DNA of 64,000 bases from Haloarcula amylovorans (lineage in GTDB: Archaea; Halobacteriota; Halobacteria; Halobacteriales; Haloarculaceae). The stretch lies in the NCBI RefSeq assembly GCF_004681185.1, contig NZ_SRIF01000011.1, positions 36,706-100,705 of the forward strand, given 5' to 3'. This document shows positions 9,259 through 17,390 of the stretch, piece after piece (position 1 is the first letter of the stretch; every line of letters starts with the position of its first letter). Under the pieces are notes generated by a model that was not told the origin of the DNA, searched no databases, and saw only the letters and a program-made list of their open reading frames with translations. The position numbers and the translations under genes were made by a program.

Positions 9259-9616
9259 CGCCGAGGAACAGATCGAATACTGTTCGGTAAGTCATCTTAT
9301 TGACATCGAACAGCAAGAACGACAGCTGATGGGCAAGAAAGTGTCATTCCGCTATCGAACGTTACAGGAGTCACCGACGGCGTCGTATCGAGGTGAGCGG
9401 CAATTACTCAAGCATCGCAGTACCCAGACTGCGAGTCACACTGGTAGTCGGTTACTAGCCAGATCAGTTCTTGAATAGTATCTGTCTCTATCATGGTTGG
9501 GCTGCAACCGATACCTCCAGCATACTGGGCCAACGATGGCCGCCACAAGTGTGCAGAGGCCAAGATCACCAGCAATATCGTGTGGACGATGCCAGCGAAC
9601 AATAGCCAAGAGCGAG
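9259..9616. other. Intergenic gap after the siderophore operon
   Basis: 358 bp between the convergent ends of the siderophore operon and the osmC-like gene. The frames here lack haloarchaeal composition and match nothing I know. I see no clear terminator hairpin and no repeat. Confidence 0.4.
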
Positions 9617-10180
9617 TTACTCCGCGACGAGGCGGGTCTCAAGCGGGACTTCGTTCATAATGGCATCCATTACTGGCGAAGTCGCTTCAACGCGCTCGCG
9701 AAGTTCCGCGAGTTCCGCCTCGGAGGTGTCGGCGGTCACGTAGACCGTGCAGGTAATCGACTCGTAGCCGGGACGGACGTCCTCGGAGATACCGAGGAAC
9801 CCGCGGAGATCAACGTCACCCGCCATTTCGAATCGGAGTTCCTCAAGCGTGATACCCATATGCGCAGCGTTGGCCGCGTAGCCGACGCTCAGACACGACC
9901 CGAGCGCGCCGAGAAGTAGCTCGACGGCATTTGGCCCGGTGCGTTCGCCAAGAATCTGTTCGGGTTCGTCCCCCTCCAGCGTGAATTCTTGGGTGTGGAT
10001 CGTCTCGCCTGCCTGGTCAAACTCATCGATCGTCGTTACGGACTTGAGCGCGTCCTGCCACGCTGTTTCGGCCCGGAATGTGAATCGCCCGACCTCGGGG
10101 TCGTCACTAATTGCTTCGACCGCGCCTTCCAGCGCGGAGACGTCGACGCCATTGACTCTCGTCGGTTCGGTGGTTGCCAT
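9617..10180 (-). CDS. OsmC/Ohr-family peroxiredoxin-like protein
   Basis: OsmC-fold protein (187 aa). The family reduces organic hydroperoxides with a pair of conserved Cys residues. The first is seen at about 96 in ALGSCLSVGYAANA, preceded by the usual GPNAVELLLGALGSC helix, and the second at about 144 in ESITCTVYV. Both catalytic Cys are present, so it is probably active. It stands alone, convergent with the siderophore operon. An N-terminal extension of about 30 residues precedes the fold. The electron donor is unknown. Confidence 0.85.
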   Translation of the reverse strand: MATTEPTRVNGVDVSALEGAVEAISDDPEVGRFTFRAETAWQDALKSVTTIDEFDQAGETIHTQEFTLEGDEPEQILGERTGPNAVELLLGALGSCLSVGYAANAAHMGITLEELRFEMAGDVDLRGFLGISEDVRPGYESITCTVYVTADTSEAELAELRERVEATSPVMDAIMNEVPLETRLVAE

Positions 10181-10321
10181 TTTGAATCACCACTACTAGA
10201 GTCAACTGCTGAGAGCATAACCGCATATCAGTGTCTACTGTCTAGTTTCGTGCCGACTCCTCCGAGATAGCTACTGTGTAGTCAGCCATCCCGTTTGCTG
10301 GTAGAGAATTTGTTGAAAACT

Positions 10322-10633
10322 TTATAGATTGCAAAGAAAAGCACTTCCAAGACGAACCAGCCACTCTGGATGACGAGAATTCACCAGTCCCCTGCTTTGA
10401 CCCAGCATGTGATGAAACGTTCGTGAGCTAGCATGCTCGCGAAACTCTCCAGACGCTCGTTTTTCTGCCTCTTCTGGAGTCTCGTAAATGAGGGCGATAT
10501 GGTCATTGGAGTTCTGCCCCTCGTGTGGCTCAACCGGGCCGCGGAACGCGGGGCTCGACCGGAGTGCTTCGAGGCTGCTCTCCACGCCGAGCGTCTCGGA
10601 TTGGACGGAATCTGATGGTGAATTCTGACTCAT
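10322..10633 (-). pseudogene. Truncated MEDS-domain (DcmR-type sensor) gene remnant
   Basis: The minus strand reads SSLEALRSSPAFRGPV, then NSNDHIALIYETPEE, which is the opening of haloarchaeal MEDS sensory proteins. After EEAEKRASGEF the family match is lost and the frame ends at 103 residues, whereas full proteins are 200 aa or more. I read it as a broken 5' fragment with its tail replaced by unrelated sequence. The ATG at 10633 is the likely old start. It may once have worked with the histidine kinase next door, since MEDS domains often accompany such kinases. Confidence 0.5.
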
Positions 10634-10768
10634 ACTTATCAACCCAGAGAGATTGAAGTACTGCTCACGATTTTCAAGTGATCTACAAGCTGGAATTGAG
10701 ATACCTAATAGCTATGGAGCGATTGCGAGACTGTTACTGAAGTCGGGTTACTAAGGCAACAAAAAGGC

Positions 10769-10892
10769 GGCCGTGTTGAAACCATTCGTCGCTAACATTT
10801 GGGAGAGGTTCTCTCTTGGCCGCTCACGACCAAAGCCACAGAAACTCGCCCTATACAAAACCGCAAGACGTGAAGAGGGTTTCAACAGAGCC
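10769..10892. mobile_element. 124-bp MITE with terminal inverted repeats and 8-bp target duplication
   Basis: The left end GGCCGTGTTGAAACC (10769-10783) mirrors the right end GGGTTTCAACAGAGCC (10877-10892) with two mismatches. The flanks are an exact 8-bp direct repeat AAAAAGGC at 10761-10768 and 10893-10900. There is no coding capacity. The ends match those of the 672-bp element at 55232-55903, including a shared GAAGAGGGTTTCAACAGAGC at the right end. The element ends 39 bp before the histidine kinase ATG, so it may supply or disturb that promoter. Family assignment (IS1595/ISH4- or ISH6-like, both with 8-bp duplications) is a guess. Confidence 0.8.
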
Positions 10893-10931
10893 AAAAAGGC
10901 TTTCTCAGTAGCCTATCTACGAAGTATCAGT

Positions 10932-12179
10932 ATGTACTCTTCTACGCCTCAAAATCCAATCGCTACCTTCCTCCACGATCTATTTTCGCGAGAGAGCCAC
11001 ATTGATCCAGCAATCCATGTTAGAGAGACGGGCCCGAACCCAACCCAACAACAGCATGTGTTAGCGGAAATTGCGCAGTTAGCGCTAGAGAATTTCCCCC
11101 TCGACGACTTATTTGACAAAACGGTTGAGCGCGTAGCAGACGCACTCGATCACGACTACTGCAAGATCTTGGAACTTCGGCCAGCCAATGACGAGTTGCT
11201 ACTCCGGAATGGCGTGGGGTGGCATGACGGTATTGTCGGGACGGCGACAGTTGAGACCGAACAAAACTCACAAGCGGGGTACACTCTGCTCAGCGAAGAA
11301 CCCGTAGTCGTCACCGACCTCCCAACTGAAGATCGGTTTACCGGACCGGAGTTACTCACGTCCCACGATGTCAAAAGCGGTATCAGCACTATCATTGGCA
11401 CGCCAGACGATCCATGGGGGATTCTGGGCGTCCATACCACGACCCCCGAAACCTACACCGACGACGATGTAGCGTTTGTTCAGAGCGTCGCCAACATCTT
11501 GTTCACCGAGATTCGGCGACAGCAACGTGAAGCCGAACTGGAGGCCCAAAATGAACGCTTAGACGCGTTCGCGAGCATGCTAGCTCACGAACTCCGCAAC
11601 CCCCTCACCGTCGGCCAAATCTACAGTCAGCAACTCTCGGACGATCCAGAGACGGGCGCCGCAACACACGTTCGAGAGGCGTTCGATCGTATCGAGGACA
11701 TAATTGATGTCCTACTAATACTGGCCCGTGGTCATGATGAAGTCTGCGAGAACGACACGGTTGTCCTCGCGGACGTCGCCCGCGATGTGTGGTCGCGTGT
11801 GAACGCTCCGGAGGCGACGCTAGTGGTAGACACCGACCGTGTTCTACAGGCCGAAGACACGTATGTTCGGCATCTCCTCGAGAACCTGTTCAAGAACGCG
11901 GTCGAGCATGGCGGGGGTGATGTGACTGTCACGATCGGGAACCTCTCGACCGGGTTCTACGTTGCAGACGACGGGACAGGAATTCCCGCAGACAATCGAG
12001 ACGATGTATTCGACATTGGCTTCACGACGGCTGCTAAGGAAGGTGGAACCGGATTGGGATTGGCGTTCGTGCGAGAATTGGCGAATGTGTACAGCTGGAC
12101 GTGTACGCTGACCGAGAGTGTCACTGGTGGTGCCCGGTTCGAGTTCGAGAATGTTGGTCTCCTCGAACAAGAGGATTGA
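10932..12179 (+). CDS. GAF-domain sensor histidine kinase
   Basis: Cytoplasmic histidine kinase (415 aa). A GAF domain spans about 40-195, followed by a coiled linker RRQQREAELEAQNERLDAF. The HisKA H-box is ASMLAHELRNPLTVG with the phospho-His near 219. The ATPase domain has an N-box ENLFKNAVEHGGG, a G1 box DDGTGIP and a G2 box GGTGLGLAFV. There are no membrane segments. The ATG at 10932 was chosen because the frame upstream (from 10773) runs through the MITE and cannot be native. No cognate response regulator is adjacent, which is common for haloarchaeal kinases. Confidence 0.85.
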   Translation: MYSSTPQNPIATFLHDLFSRESHIDPAIHVRETGPNPTQQQHVLAEIAQLALENFPLDDLFDKTVERVADALDHDYCKILELRPANDELLLRNGVGWHDGIVGTATVETEQNSQAGYTLLSEEPVVVTDLPTEDRFTGPELLTSHDVKSGISTIIGTPDDPWGILGVHTTTPETYTDDDVAFVQSVANILFTEIRRQQREAELEAQNERLDAFASMLAHELRNPLTVGQIYSQQLSDDPETGAATHVREAFDRIEDIIDVLLILARGHDEVCENDTVVLADVARDVWSRVNAPEATLVVDTDRVLQAEDTYVRHLLENLFKNAVEHGGGDVTVTIGNLSTGFYVADDGTGIPADNRDDVFDIGFTTAAKEGGTGLGLAFVRELANVYSWTCTLTESVTGGARFEFENVGLLEQED

Positions 12180-12560
12180 GCGGTTAGCACCGCGTTTTAT
12201 CCGATCTTCATTTGGCTCCTCGCAATCTCTACAGGCGGGGCAGGCCGAGTACCTCGGGGTCGTACGGAAATCGAAGACGTCCGTGATGACGAGACGCTTC
12301 GCGTCTCGAACCACTTGACCCCGAGGCGGTTGACAGACGTGCCGTCTTTCTCTCGGACTGTTGATCAGTCGTCGCGTAGTCTCTCAGTAGTGAGTCGTCT
12401 ACGAATCCGCTCTTCACCTACTCCACTCTCACCCGTATTGAAACAGTGACAATAGGATGTATCTTATGCTGAACAGAAGTGGAGAGTCCGCACGAGAATC
12501 CATTCGCTTCTACAGATCACAACAGAACTTAGAGTTCGAATTTCGAGCGGCGTAGCTGTC
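12180..12560. other. Intergenic gap between convergent kinase and RNase H genes
   Basis: 381 bp with no gene I can support. The short frames are Ser/Arg-rich and match no family I know. The composition looks like eroded coding DNA, but I cannot name a source. Confidence 0.35.
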
Positions 12561-13214
12561 TTATCCCGGTCCAAATGCTGCGATATCCGCTCCTACTGTT
12601 GCCAGTGCATCGGCAGGGTTCGGGTCGCTGTCGGCTAGATGCGTGTACTGGTGGTCCGGGATATTTGCCAGGGCCACCATTATGGCCTCACTGTACGCTT
12701 CGACGCCTGATACTGTTGGGTCATCCCCTCCCCAGACATCATGGATGACTGTCATCGAATCGATGTGAACGTCCAGCCTGCGTGGCTCGTAGCGAGTCAA
12801 CAGTTCGGCAAGCCCGAGCTGAAGGGCGACGTACTCGGCAGTGTTGTTCCCTGTTCGGGAGCCAACGGGCCGGCTAAGACGGGCAAGTTGGTTCTCTTCA
12901 GCGTCCATAATGACCGCGCCCGCGCCCGCTGGGCCGGGGTTTCCACGTGAACTGCCATCGACGTAGAGAACAAAGGTATCGTCCGTCGGCTCGGGGATGG
13001 GTGGATGGGTGAGTTCCGACGCCAGCAGCTCTTCGAGTGCATCACGCAACTCGGTCGAAGAGGTTTCGGGGTCGAAGAGACCGCCGTGGCCGGGGACAGC
13101 GTCGTTGATAGCGTCGGTGGCCGCCGGCATTTCGTAGCCGACGTCCGCGAGTACCTCCTCGATGAGCGTGGCAAGCGGCGAGAGGTGTTCTGCTGGGAGG
13201 GGGTCCTCGGTCAC
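12561..13214 (-). CDS. RNase HI-family protein with N-terminal extension
   Basis: RNase H-fold protein (217 aa). Residues 80-217 form the nuclease domain: YVDGSSRGNPGPAGAG with catalytic Asp near 86, NNTAEYVAL with Glu near 127, HIDSMTVI with Asp near 152, and a final NPADALA with Asp near 202. All four acidic positions are present, so activity on RNA-DNA hybrids is plausible. The first 75 residues are a helical, family-specific extension of the kind seen in some haloarchaeal RNase H paralogues. It is a single gene with no operon partner. Confidence 0.8.
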   Translation of the reverse strand: MTEDPLPAEHLSPLATLIEEVLADVGYEMPAATDAINDAVPGHGGLFDPETSSTELRDALEELLASELTHPPIPEPTDDTFVLYVDGSSRGNPGPAGAGAVIMDAEENQLARLSRPVGSRTGNNTAEYVALQLGLAELLTRYEPRRLDVHIDSMTVIHDVWGGDDPTVSGVEAYSEAIMVALANIPDHQYTHLADSDPNPADALATVGADIAAFGPG

Positions 13215-13813
13215 GCTCTTTGCCTCGGCAGGCTTTGGCTCCAGGTCCGCACATCCTTGCTCTCTGAAGTGTTTAGTGACTGGTCGAACCGCTGCATAGA
13301 GAACCTACGGTGGTCAGCGGCATAATATCTTCAGATGGCTCGGCACTCTTGCAACTCGCAATATAGGTGCCGGGGACTTGGATGGCCCACCACCCCACTG
13401 CATCTAGTGCTTGACCTTCAGAGCGGTGAGGGCAGTGACGCGACAACTTGGCTTCCCGAGGACAGTGTAACTCTCACTGTCGATTGCATGCGTAGATCGT
13501 CGCGGCTGGGCACGCTCTCGGCGGTCGTCGGGCTCGGCAGACATCACTCATCAGAACGCGGTGGGGGTCGTCGGTGTCGTACCACTATCGAAGGGTCGCG
13601 ATGTCCGCATCGCTGTCGACGAACGCTTCCAGAGGTTCACGGTCTAGACCTATCACAATGATGGCGTCAGGGTAGTTAGAAATAGGGTATTCGATAATAC
13701 CCAAGTTGCACTACCTTATTTGGCACTTTTGGGGGAGTGGGCCAGCACTGGACGGCAACGCTTGCTGCCGATATTCCCCTTAGCCTCTTATTCTTCCGGC
13801 GAGTATCTTCCGT
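13215..13813. other. 599-bp gap with no supported gene
   Basis: This gap separates the divergent RNase H and EamA genes. The longest plus frame (13335-13661) is Cys/Arg/Ser-rich and lacks acidic bias. On the minus strand, about 13597-13706, a short open stretch reads like a protein tail (GLDREPLEAFVDSDADIATLR) ending in a stop. It has a stop just upstream, so I take it as a possible gene fragment only. Confidence 0.35.
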
Positions 13814-14809
13814 GTGTCGACTGCCCGCTGGTCACGAGTCGTCCGTTCTCCCCGGTATCGAGATACCGTTCTTTTCGTTCTCCTTGCCGCCCTCTTCGGT
13901 GGGTCATTTGTTGCGATAAAGGCGGGCCTCCGTGAACTGCCACCGATCTTGTTCGCGGGTCTGCGCTTTGATATCGCTGCCGTCGTCCTGTTAGCGTACA
14001 TCGCTGGGACGAGCGAGCGATCCGCGTGGATACCGAGGACACGTGGTGATTACCTCGGGATTGGTGCCGGAGCGGTGTTTCTCATCGCACTCAACAACGG
14101 CTTGTTGTTCCTCGGCCAAGTCACCACGACACCTGCTGCAGCCTCCGTCATGTACGGCCTCAATCCGATAGTGGCACCCATCTTCGCGTGGTGGTTGCTC
14201 GGCGATCGGCTCTCCCGACTCGGGGCAGTCGGGATTGGGATTGCGCTATGTGGTGTCATTATCATCGTACAGCCATCGCCGTCGACGTTTACTGATGCGA
14301 GTGCGATCGGACAGTTGTTTGTCCTCGGTGCCGCTGGGGCGGTTGCCCTGGGAAGCGTGTTACTCCAGCGTGTCGGTCCGCGAATGGCGAGCAGTGCGTT
14401 GACCGCGTGGGCCATGGCTGGTGGTGCAGTGATCCTCCACGCGAGCAGTCTGCTTATCGGGGAACCACAACCGAATCTGCTCGCGCTCGAACCAGTGACG
14501 GTCCTGAGTCTGCTGTCACTTGGGATTCCATCGACAGCAGTCGCGTACGCGATTTATTTCGGACTCATTGGCCGGATTGGGCCAGTCCGTGCAAATCTGG
14601 TGGCCTACGTCGTGCCTGTCTTCGCTTCGCTCACCGGCTGGGTCGTACTTGAATCGTCAGTCTCGGTCTGGACTGGCGTTGGATTTCTAGTCGTCGTTGC
14701 TGGGTTCGCGCTCATCGAACGACAGGTCGTTGGCACAGAACTTGCTCGTCTCTGGCGGCGATTCCGTGGCCCATCGTCGGATGGCGAGCGGGTCGACGGT
14801 GATGACTGA
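13814..14809 (+). CDS. EamA/DMT-family transporter
   Basis: Integral membrane protein (331 aa) with ten predicted hydrophobic segments in two EamA repeats (about 15-145 and 160-300), the architecture of drug/metabolite transporters such as RhaT/RarD relatives. The glycine-rich FVLLAALFGGSFVAIKAGL opens repeat one. A cytoplasmic Arg-rich tail follows the last helix. The start is the GTG at 13814. Substrate and direction cannot be predicted. It has no operon partners. Confidence 0.82.
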   Translation: MSTARWSRVVRSPRYRDTVLFVLLAALFGGSFVAIKAGLRELPPILFAGLRFDIAAVVLLAYIAGTSERSAWIPRTRGDYLGIGAGAVFLIALNNGLLFLGQVTTTPAAASVMYGLNPIVAPIFAWWLLGDRLSRLGAVGIGIALCGVIIIVQPSPSTFTDASAIGQLFVLGAAGAVALGSVLLQRVGPRMASSALTAWAMAGGAVILHASSLLIGEPQPNLLALEPVTVLSLLSLGIPSTAVAYAIYFGLIGRIGPVRANLVAYVVPVFASLTGWVVLESSVSVWTGVGFLVVVAGFALIERQVVGTELARLWRRFRGPSSDGERVDGDD

Positions 14810-14930
14810 GACGATCTCACAGTAGAATCCGTATTACACCACCTCTCTAAGTCGGATAGTTCCGGTATCTCAGTCGGCCTAAGAATCAAATCGGAAACTT
14901 AGAACGAATCTCGTCGTGGGACCCGAACAA

Positions 14931-15719
14931 TTACCGCTGAAGCCCTTCCCCGTCGGTTGCGACCGGGCGTTGTGTCCGGGTCAATTGCGCTTCGAAAGAG
15001 GCTGCCGATTCGGCGTCATCGCCAGCGAGCGCGCGCTGCTTTTCGACCTCCGAGTGAACGGCGTCCGTTATTCGTGGATGCGCTCCAAGCGGATCGGCAT
15101 ACTCGATGCCACCGCGTGCGAGTTCGAGTTCGTCGGGAATCCGGCTTTCGGTCGCTTCGGTTCGTGTCAGAAAGAGGGGGACAGCTACCGACTGGTTCTT
15201 GCTAGTATTGTACCGCACACATTCGACTGTGGGGTTCTGGAGGAGATAGCAGGTCAGCACCTCTCCGTACCCCGACTGTTCTCGAAGTCGAGCCGCGTGA
15301 TAGTCGGTCGTTTGCCGGTGGTACGGTTTCGAACTACTCCCGAACCCAACGAGAATGAGAGAGACGTCGTCAGATGCCGGAATCAGACTTGCTCCTTTCT
15401 CTTTTATCACCTCGGTGATGGCCGGGTTCTGACCGAGTGGTTCGCAGTAGTGGACATCTCCGGAGATATAGGAGAGCGCAGCGGGGACACCGTCAATCGT
15501 GTCGTGACTGTGTGCAGCACACATCGGGACTGCATACACTGTATCCGCAGAAATCCGCTCGAACTCCTCTTTGAGTTCGCGGATCGGTTCACTCTCGTAC
15601 GTCGCTATCTCGACGTCGTCGACGACAGCTCGTCGGTTGAGACGGCCGGCGTGTGCTTCGAGCACTTCGTGAGCGTTTCTCGTATTACGGCCGATGAGCA
15701 GGATTGATTCGGTTGTCAT
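14931..15719 (-). CDS. CbiX-like (sirohydrochlorin cobaltochelatase family) protein
   Basis: 262-aa protein with the two-lobed CbiX layout: an opening ESILLIGRNTRNAHEVLEAH, then MCAAHSHDTIDGVPAAL, and a second lobe from VSLILVGFGSSS. The usual LVGHGSR metal-binding His is replaced by LIGRNTR in lobe one, but His residues remain in CAAHSHD. It lies downstream of cbiE, separated by 178 bp, so it may have its own promoter (inverted repeats at 15733-15766). It is likely a cobalamin-cluster member, either a chelatase or a cobalt chaperone. The changed first motif makes catalytic activity uncertain. Confidence 0.7.
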   Translation of the reverse strand: MTTESILLIGRNTRNAHEVLEAHAGRLNRRAVVDDVEIATYESEPIRELKEEFERISADTVYAVPMCAAHSHDTIDGVPAALSYISGDVHYCEPLGQNPAITEVIKEKGASLIPASDDVSLILVGFGSSSKPYHRQTTDYHAARLREQSGYGEVLTCYLLQNPTVECVRYNTSKNQSVAVPLFLTRTEATESRIPDELELARGGIEYADPLGAHPRITDAVHSEVEKQRALAGDDAESAASFEAQLTRTQRPVATDGEGLQR

Positions 15720-15732
15720 GGGTCATCCACGC

Positions 15733-15766
15733 GCACAATTTCATTTGTGCTAACCCAATTCGGGTT
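15733..15766. promoter_or_regulatory. Two adjacent inverted repeats upstream of the CbiX-like gene
   Basis: GCACAA-TTTCAT-TTGTGC (15733-15750) and AACCC-AATTC-GGGTT (15752-15766) are perfect inverted repeats separated by 1 bp. They lie 14 bp upstream of the minus-strand ATG at 15719. They could be an operator or part of the leader. No known motif is matched. Confidence 0.35.
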
Positions 15767-15897
15767 GTCTTACCGGTCGAGACGGACTATCAAATAAGTT
15801 TTGGTGAGGCCGATATCGTTCAGCGTGGGAGTGGCAATAGTGACACAGAATGGATCAGTAGCCCGTAGATAGCGGTAACAGTGATTAAAATGGCGCT

Positions 15898-16662
15898 TCA
15901 GTCGGACCGAACAGCTACTACCGACAGATCAGAGAATGGTGACGTCTCTCCATCTGATTCTTTCGTGAGTGCCTGGAGCTTCCCCAGCGTCGTCGTGGTC
16001 ACTTCTTCGTTGTCGTGTGTCAGATGTTCTAAGACGAGAACCTCCAGTGAGTGGGAAGCGCCTGCATCGAGTAAGTCGGCGGCGATGTCTTCCGGCATCC
16101 AGTCGTAGGGACGCGGGAGTACAAGCAGGTGTCGCTCACCGACCGCGTCGCGGAGCCGACGGAGGTCGCGTGTAATATCCCCACTCTTGTGGAGTGTCAC
16201 GAATACTGTCTCCTCCAGCGGTGTTCGTGCCCTGCTGGCGGCCACCTGCAGGGACGAGATTCCAGGGATGACCCGAACTGGCCGTTCGACAGCGGCCTGA
16301 ACCTTCCCGACGAACTGGTAGCCCGAGTGGTTCGGATCACCCATCAGGACGGCCGTTCCGGACTCCCCGTCAGCCACGCGCTCAGCGAACGTCACAAGCG
16401 TCTCGGCTTCATCACGATACCCACATGTGAGTAGGTCAGCGTTCGTCATCTCGCGGACGAACTCGACGACAGTCTCGAAACCCACGACGACATCAGCATC
16501 GCGGATTGCGCGCTCGCCGCGAGGGGTCAGATACTCCAGGTTACCCGGACCAATGCCGACTGCGTACACCGGGTTCTCCGCCGATGCAGACTCCGTTTCA
16601 GGGACCGACGCCGCCAGCGTCGCTGGATCGGGGCCGGCGTCCAAGTCGTACGTGTCGCTCAC
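15898..16662 (-). CDS. cbiE: Cobalt-precorrin-7 (C5)-methyltransferase
   Basis: SAM-dependent tetrapyrrole methylase (254 aa) of the CbiE type, acting late in corrin-ring methylation. After an acidic lead of about 30 residues comes the family GIGPGNLEYLTPRGERAI, then VLMGDPNHSGYQ and VIPGISSLQVAASR. Its ATG overlaps cbiC by 4 nt, so it is the third gene of a cobN-cbiC-cbiE operon. CbiE and CbiT are often fused as CobL in aerobic pathways. Here they are separate, with cbiT at 33554, which fits the anaerobic type. Confidence 0.85.
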   Translation of the reverse strand: MSDTYDLDAGPDPATLAASVPETESASAENPVYAVGIGPGNLEYLTPRGERAIRDADVVVGFETVVEFVREMTNADLLTCGYRDEAETLVTFAERVADGESGTAVLMGDPNHSGYQFVGKVQAAVERPVRVIPGISSLQVAASRARTPLEETVFVTLHKSGDITRDLRRLRDAVGERHLLVLPRPYDWMPEDIAADLLDAGASHSLEVLVLEHLTHDNEEVTTTTLGKLQALTKESDGETSPFSDLSVVAVRSD

Positions 16663-17390
16663 GGGAGGTCGGCCTCTCCACTCCGAACATCGCTCGCCAC
16701 GTGGACGAGTTCGTTCGTCAGGCCGGCTGCCAACCCGCTTCCGCCGCGACGGCCGACGTTCGTGATTGCAGGGACGCCGTAGGATTCAGCGACCTGGCGC
16801 AGCCGTTTCCGGCTCTCCGCAGCTTTGACGAAGCCGACCGGGGTGGCGACCACCACGGCAGGGCGCGTGCCGTCTGCGATGCAGTCTGCGAGGGCGAGTG
16901 CTGCGGTCGGGGCGTTCCCGATAACGGCGATGGCACCGTCGTAAGTCCCCTGTCGGTCGAGTTCGAGTACGGACGCAGCCGTCCGCGTCATGCCAGTCTG
17001 TTTCGCAAGTTCGGCACCGTTCCCGATGGCCTTCTGGACCGGACAGTCGTGACCGCGACCAGTAATACCGGCTTTGACCATCGTGATGTCGGTAACGATG
17101 GGACGCTCGTCGAGGACCGCTCGTGCGCCGGCGACGACCGGTTCGTCCTCGGCTTCACCGGTGAACCGGACGAAGTACTGGAACTCGGAATCGCCCGTCG
17201 CATGGACACTCTTTTGCCGGATACGGTCGGCCAGCGTCTCGTCCGGGACGAGTTCGCGCACGCGATCCATACTCGTCTCGGCGATCTCCATCGCGTTCTC
17301 GGTCGTCGCACCGAGGTCTGCGTACTCCTCGACGTCGCTGACGTTCCTGTCCTCGCTACCGCCGTTTGTTCGGCTCTCGTCAGTCGTCAT
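16659..17390 (-). CDS. cbiC: Cobalt-precorrin-8 methylmutase
   Basis: CbiC/CobH (243 aa) moves the C11 methyl group to C12, forming cobyrinic acid. It carries the core ITDITMVKAGITGRGHD-type segment with the catalytic His near the middle of the protein (GRGHDCPV) and the family IGNAPTAAL and ATPVGFVKAAESK-like stretches. The open frame extends to 17534 inside cobN, but the ATG at 17390 (MTTDESRTNGG) overlaps the cobN stop by 11 nt and begins an acidic, haloarchaeal-looking N-terminus. It overlaps cbiE by 4 nt. Confidence 0.9.
   Translation of the reverse strand: MTTDESRTNGGSEDRNVSDVEEYADLGATTENAMEIAETSMDRVRELVPDETLADRIRQKSVHATGDSEFQYFVRFTGEAEDEPVVAGARAVLDERPIVTDITMVKAGITGRGHDCPVQKAIGNGAELAKQTGMTRTAASVLELDRQGTYDGAIAVIGNAPTAALALADCIADGTRPAVVVATPVGFVKAAESRKRLRQVAESYGVPAITNVGRRGGSGLAAGLTNELVHVASDVRSGEADLP

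Noticed and set aside
13335..13661. 108-aa plus-strand ORF in the 599-bp gap
   Set aside because: Cys/Arg/Ser-rich, no acidic bias and no family resemblance.
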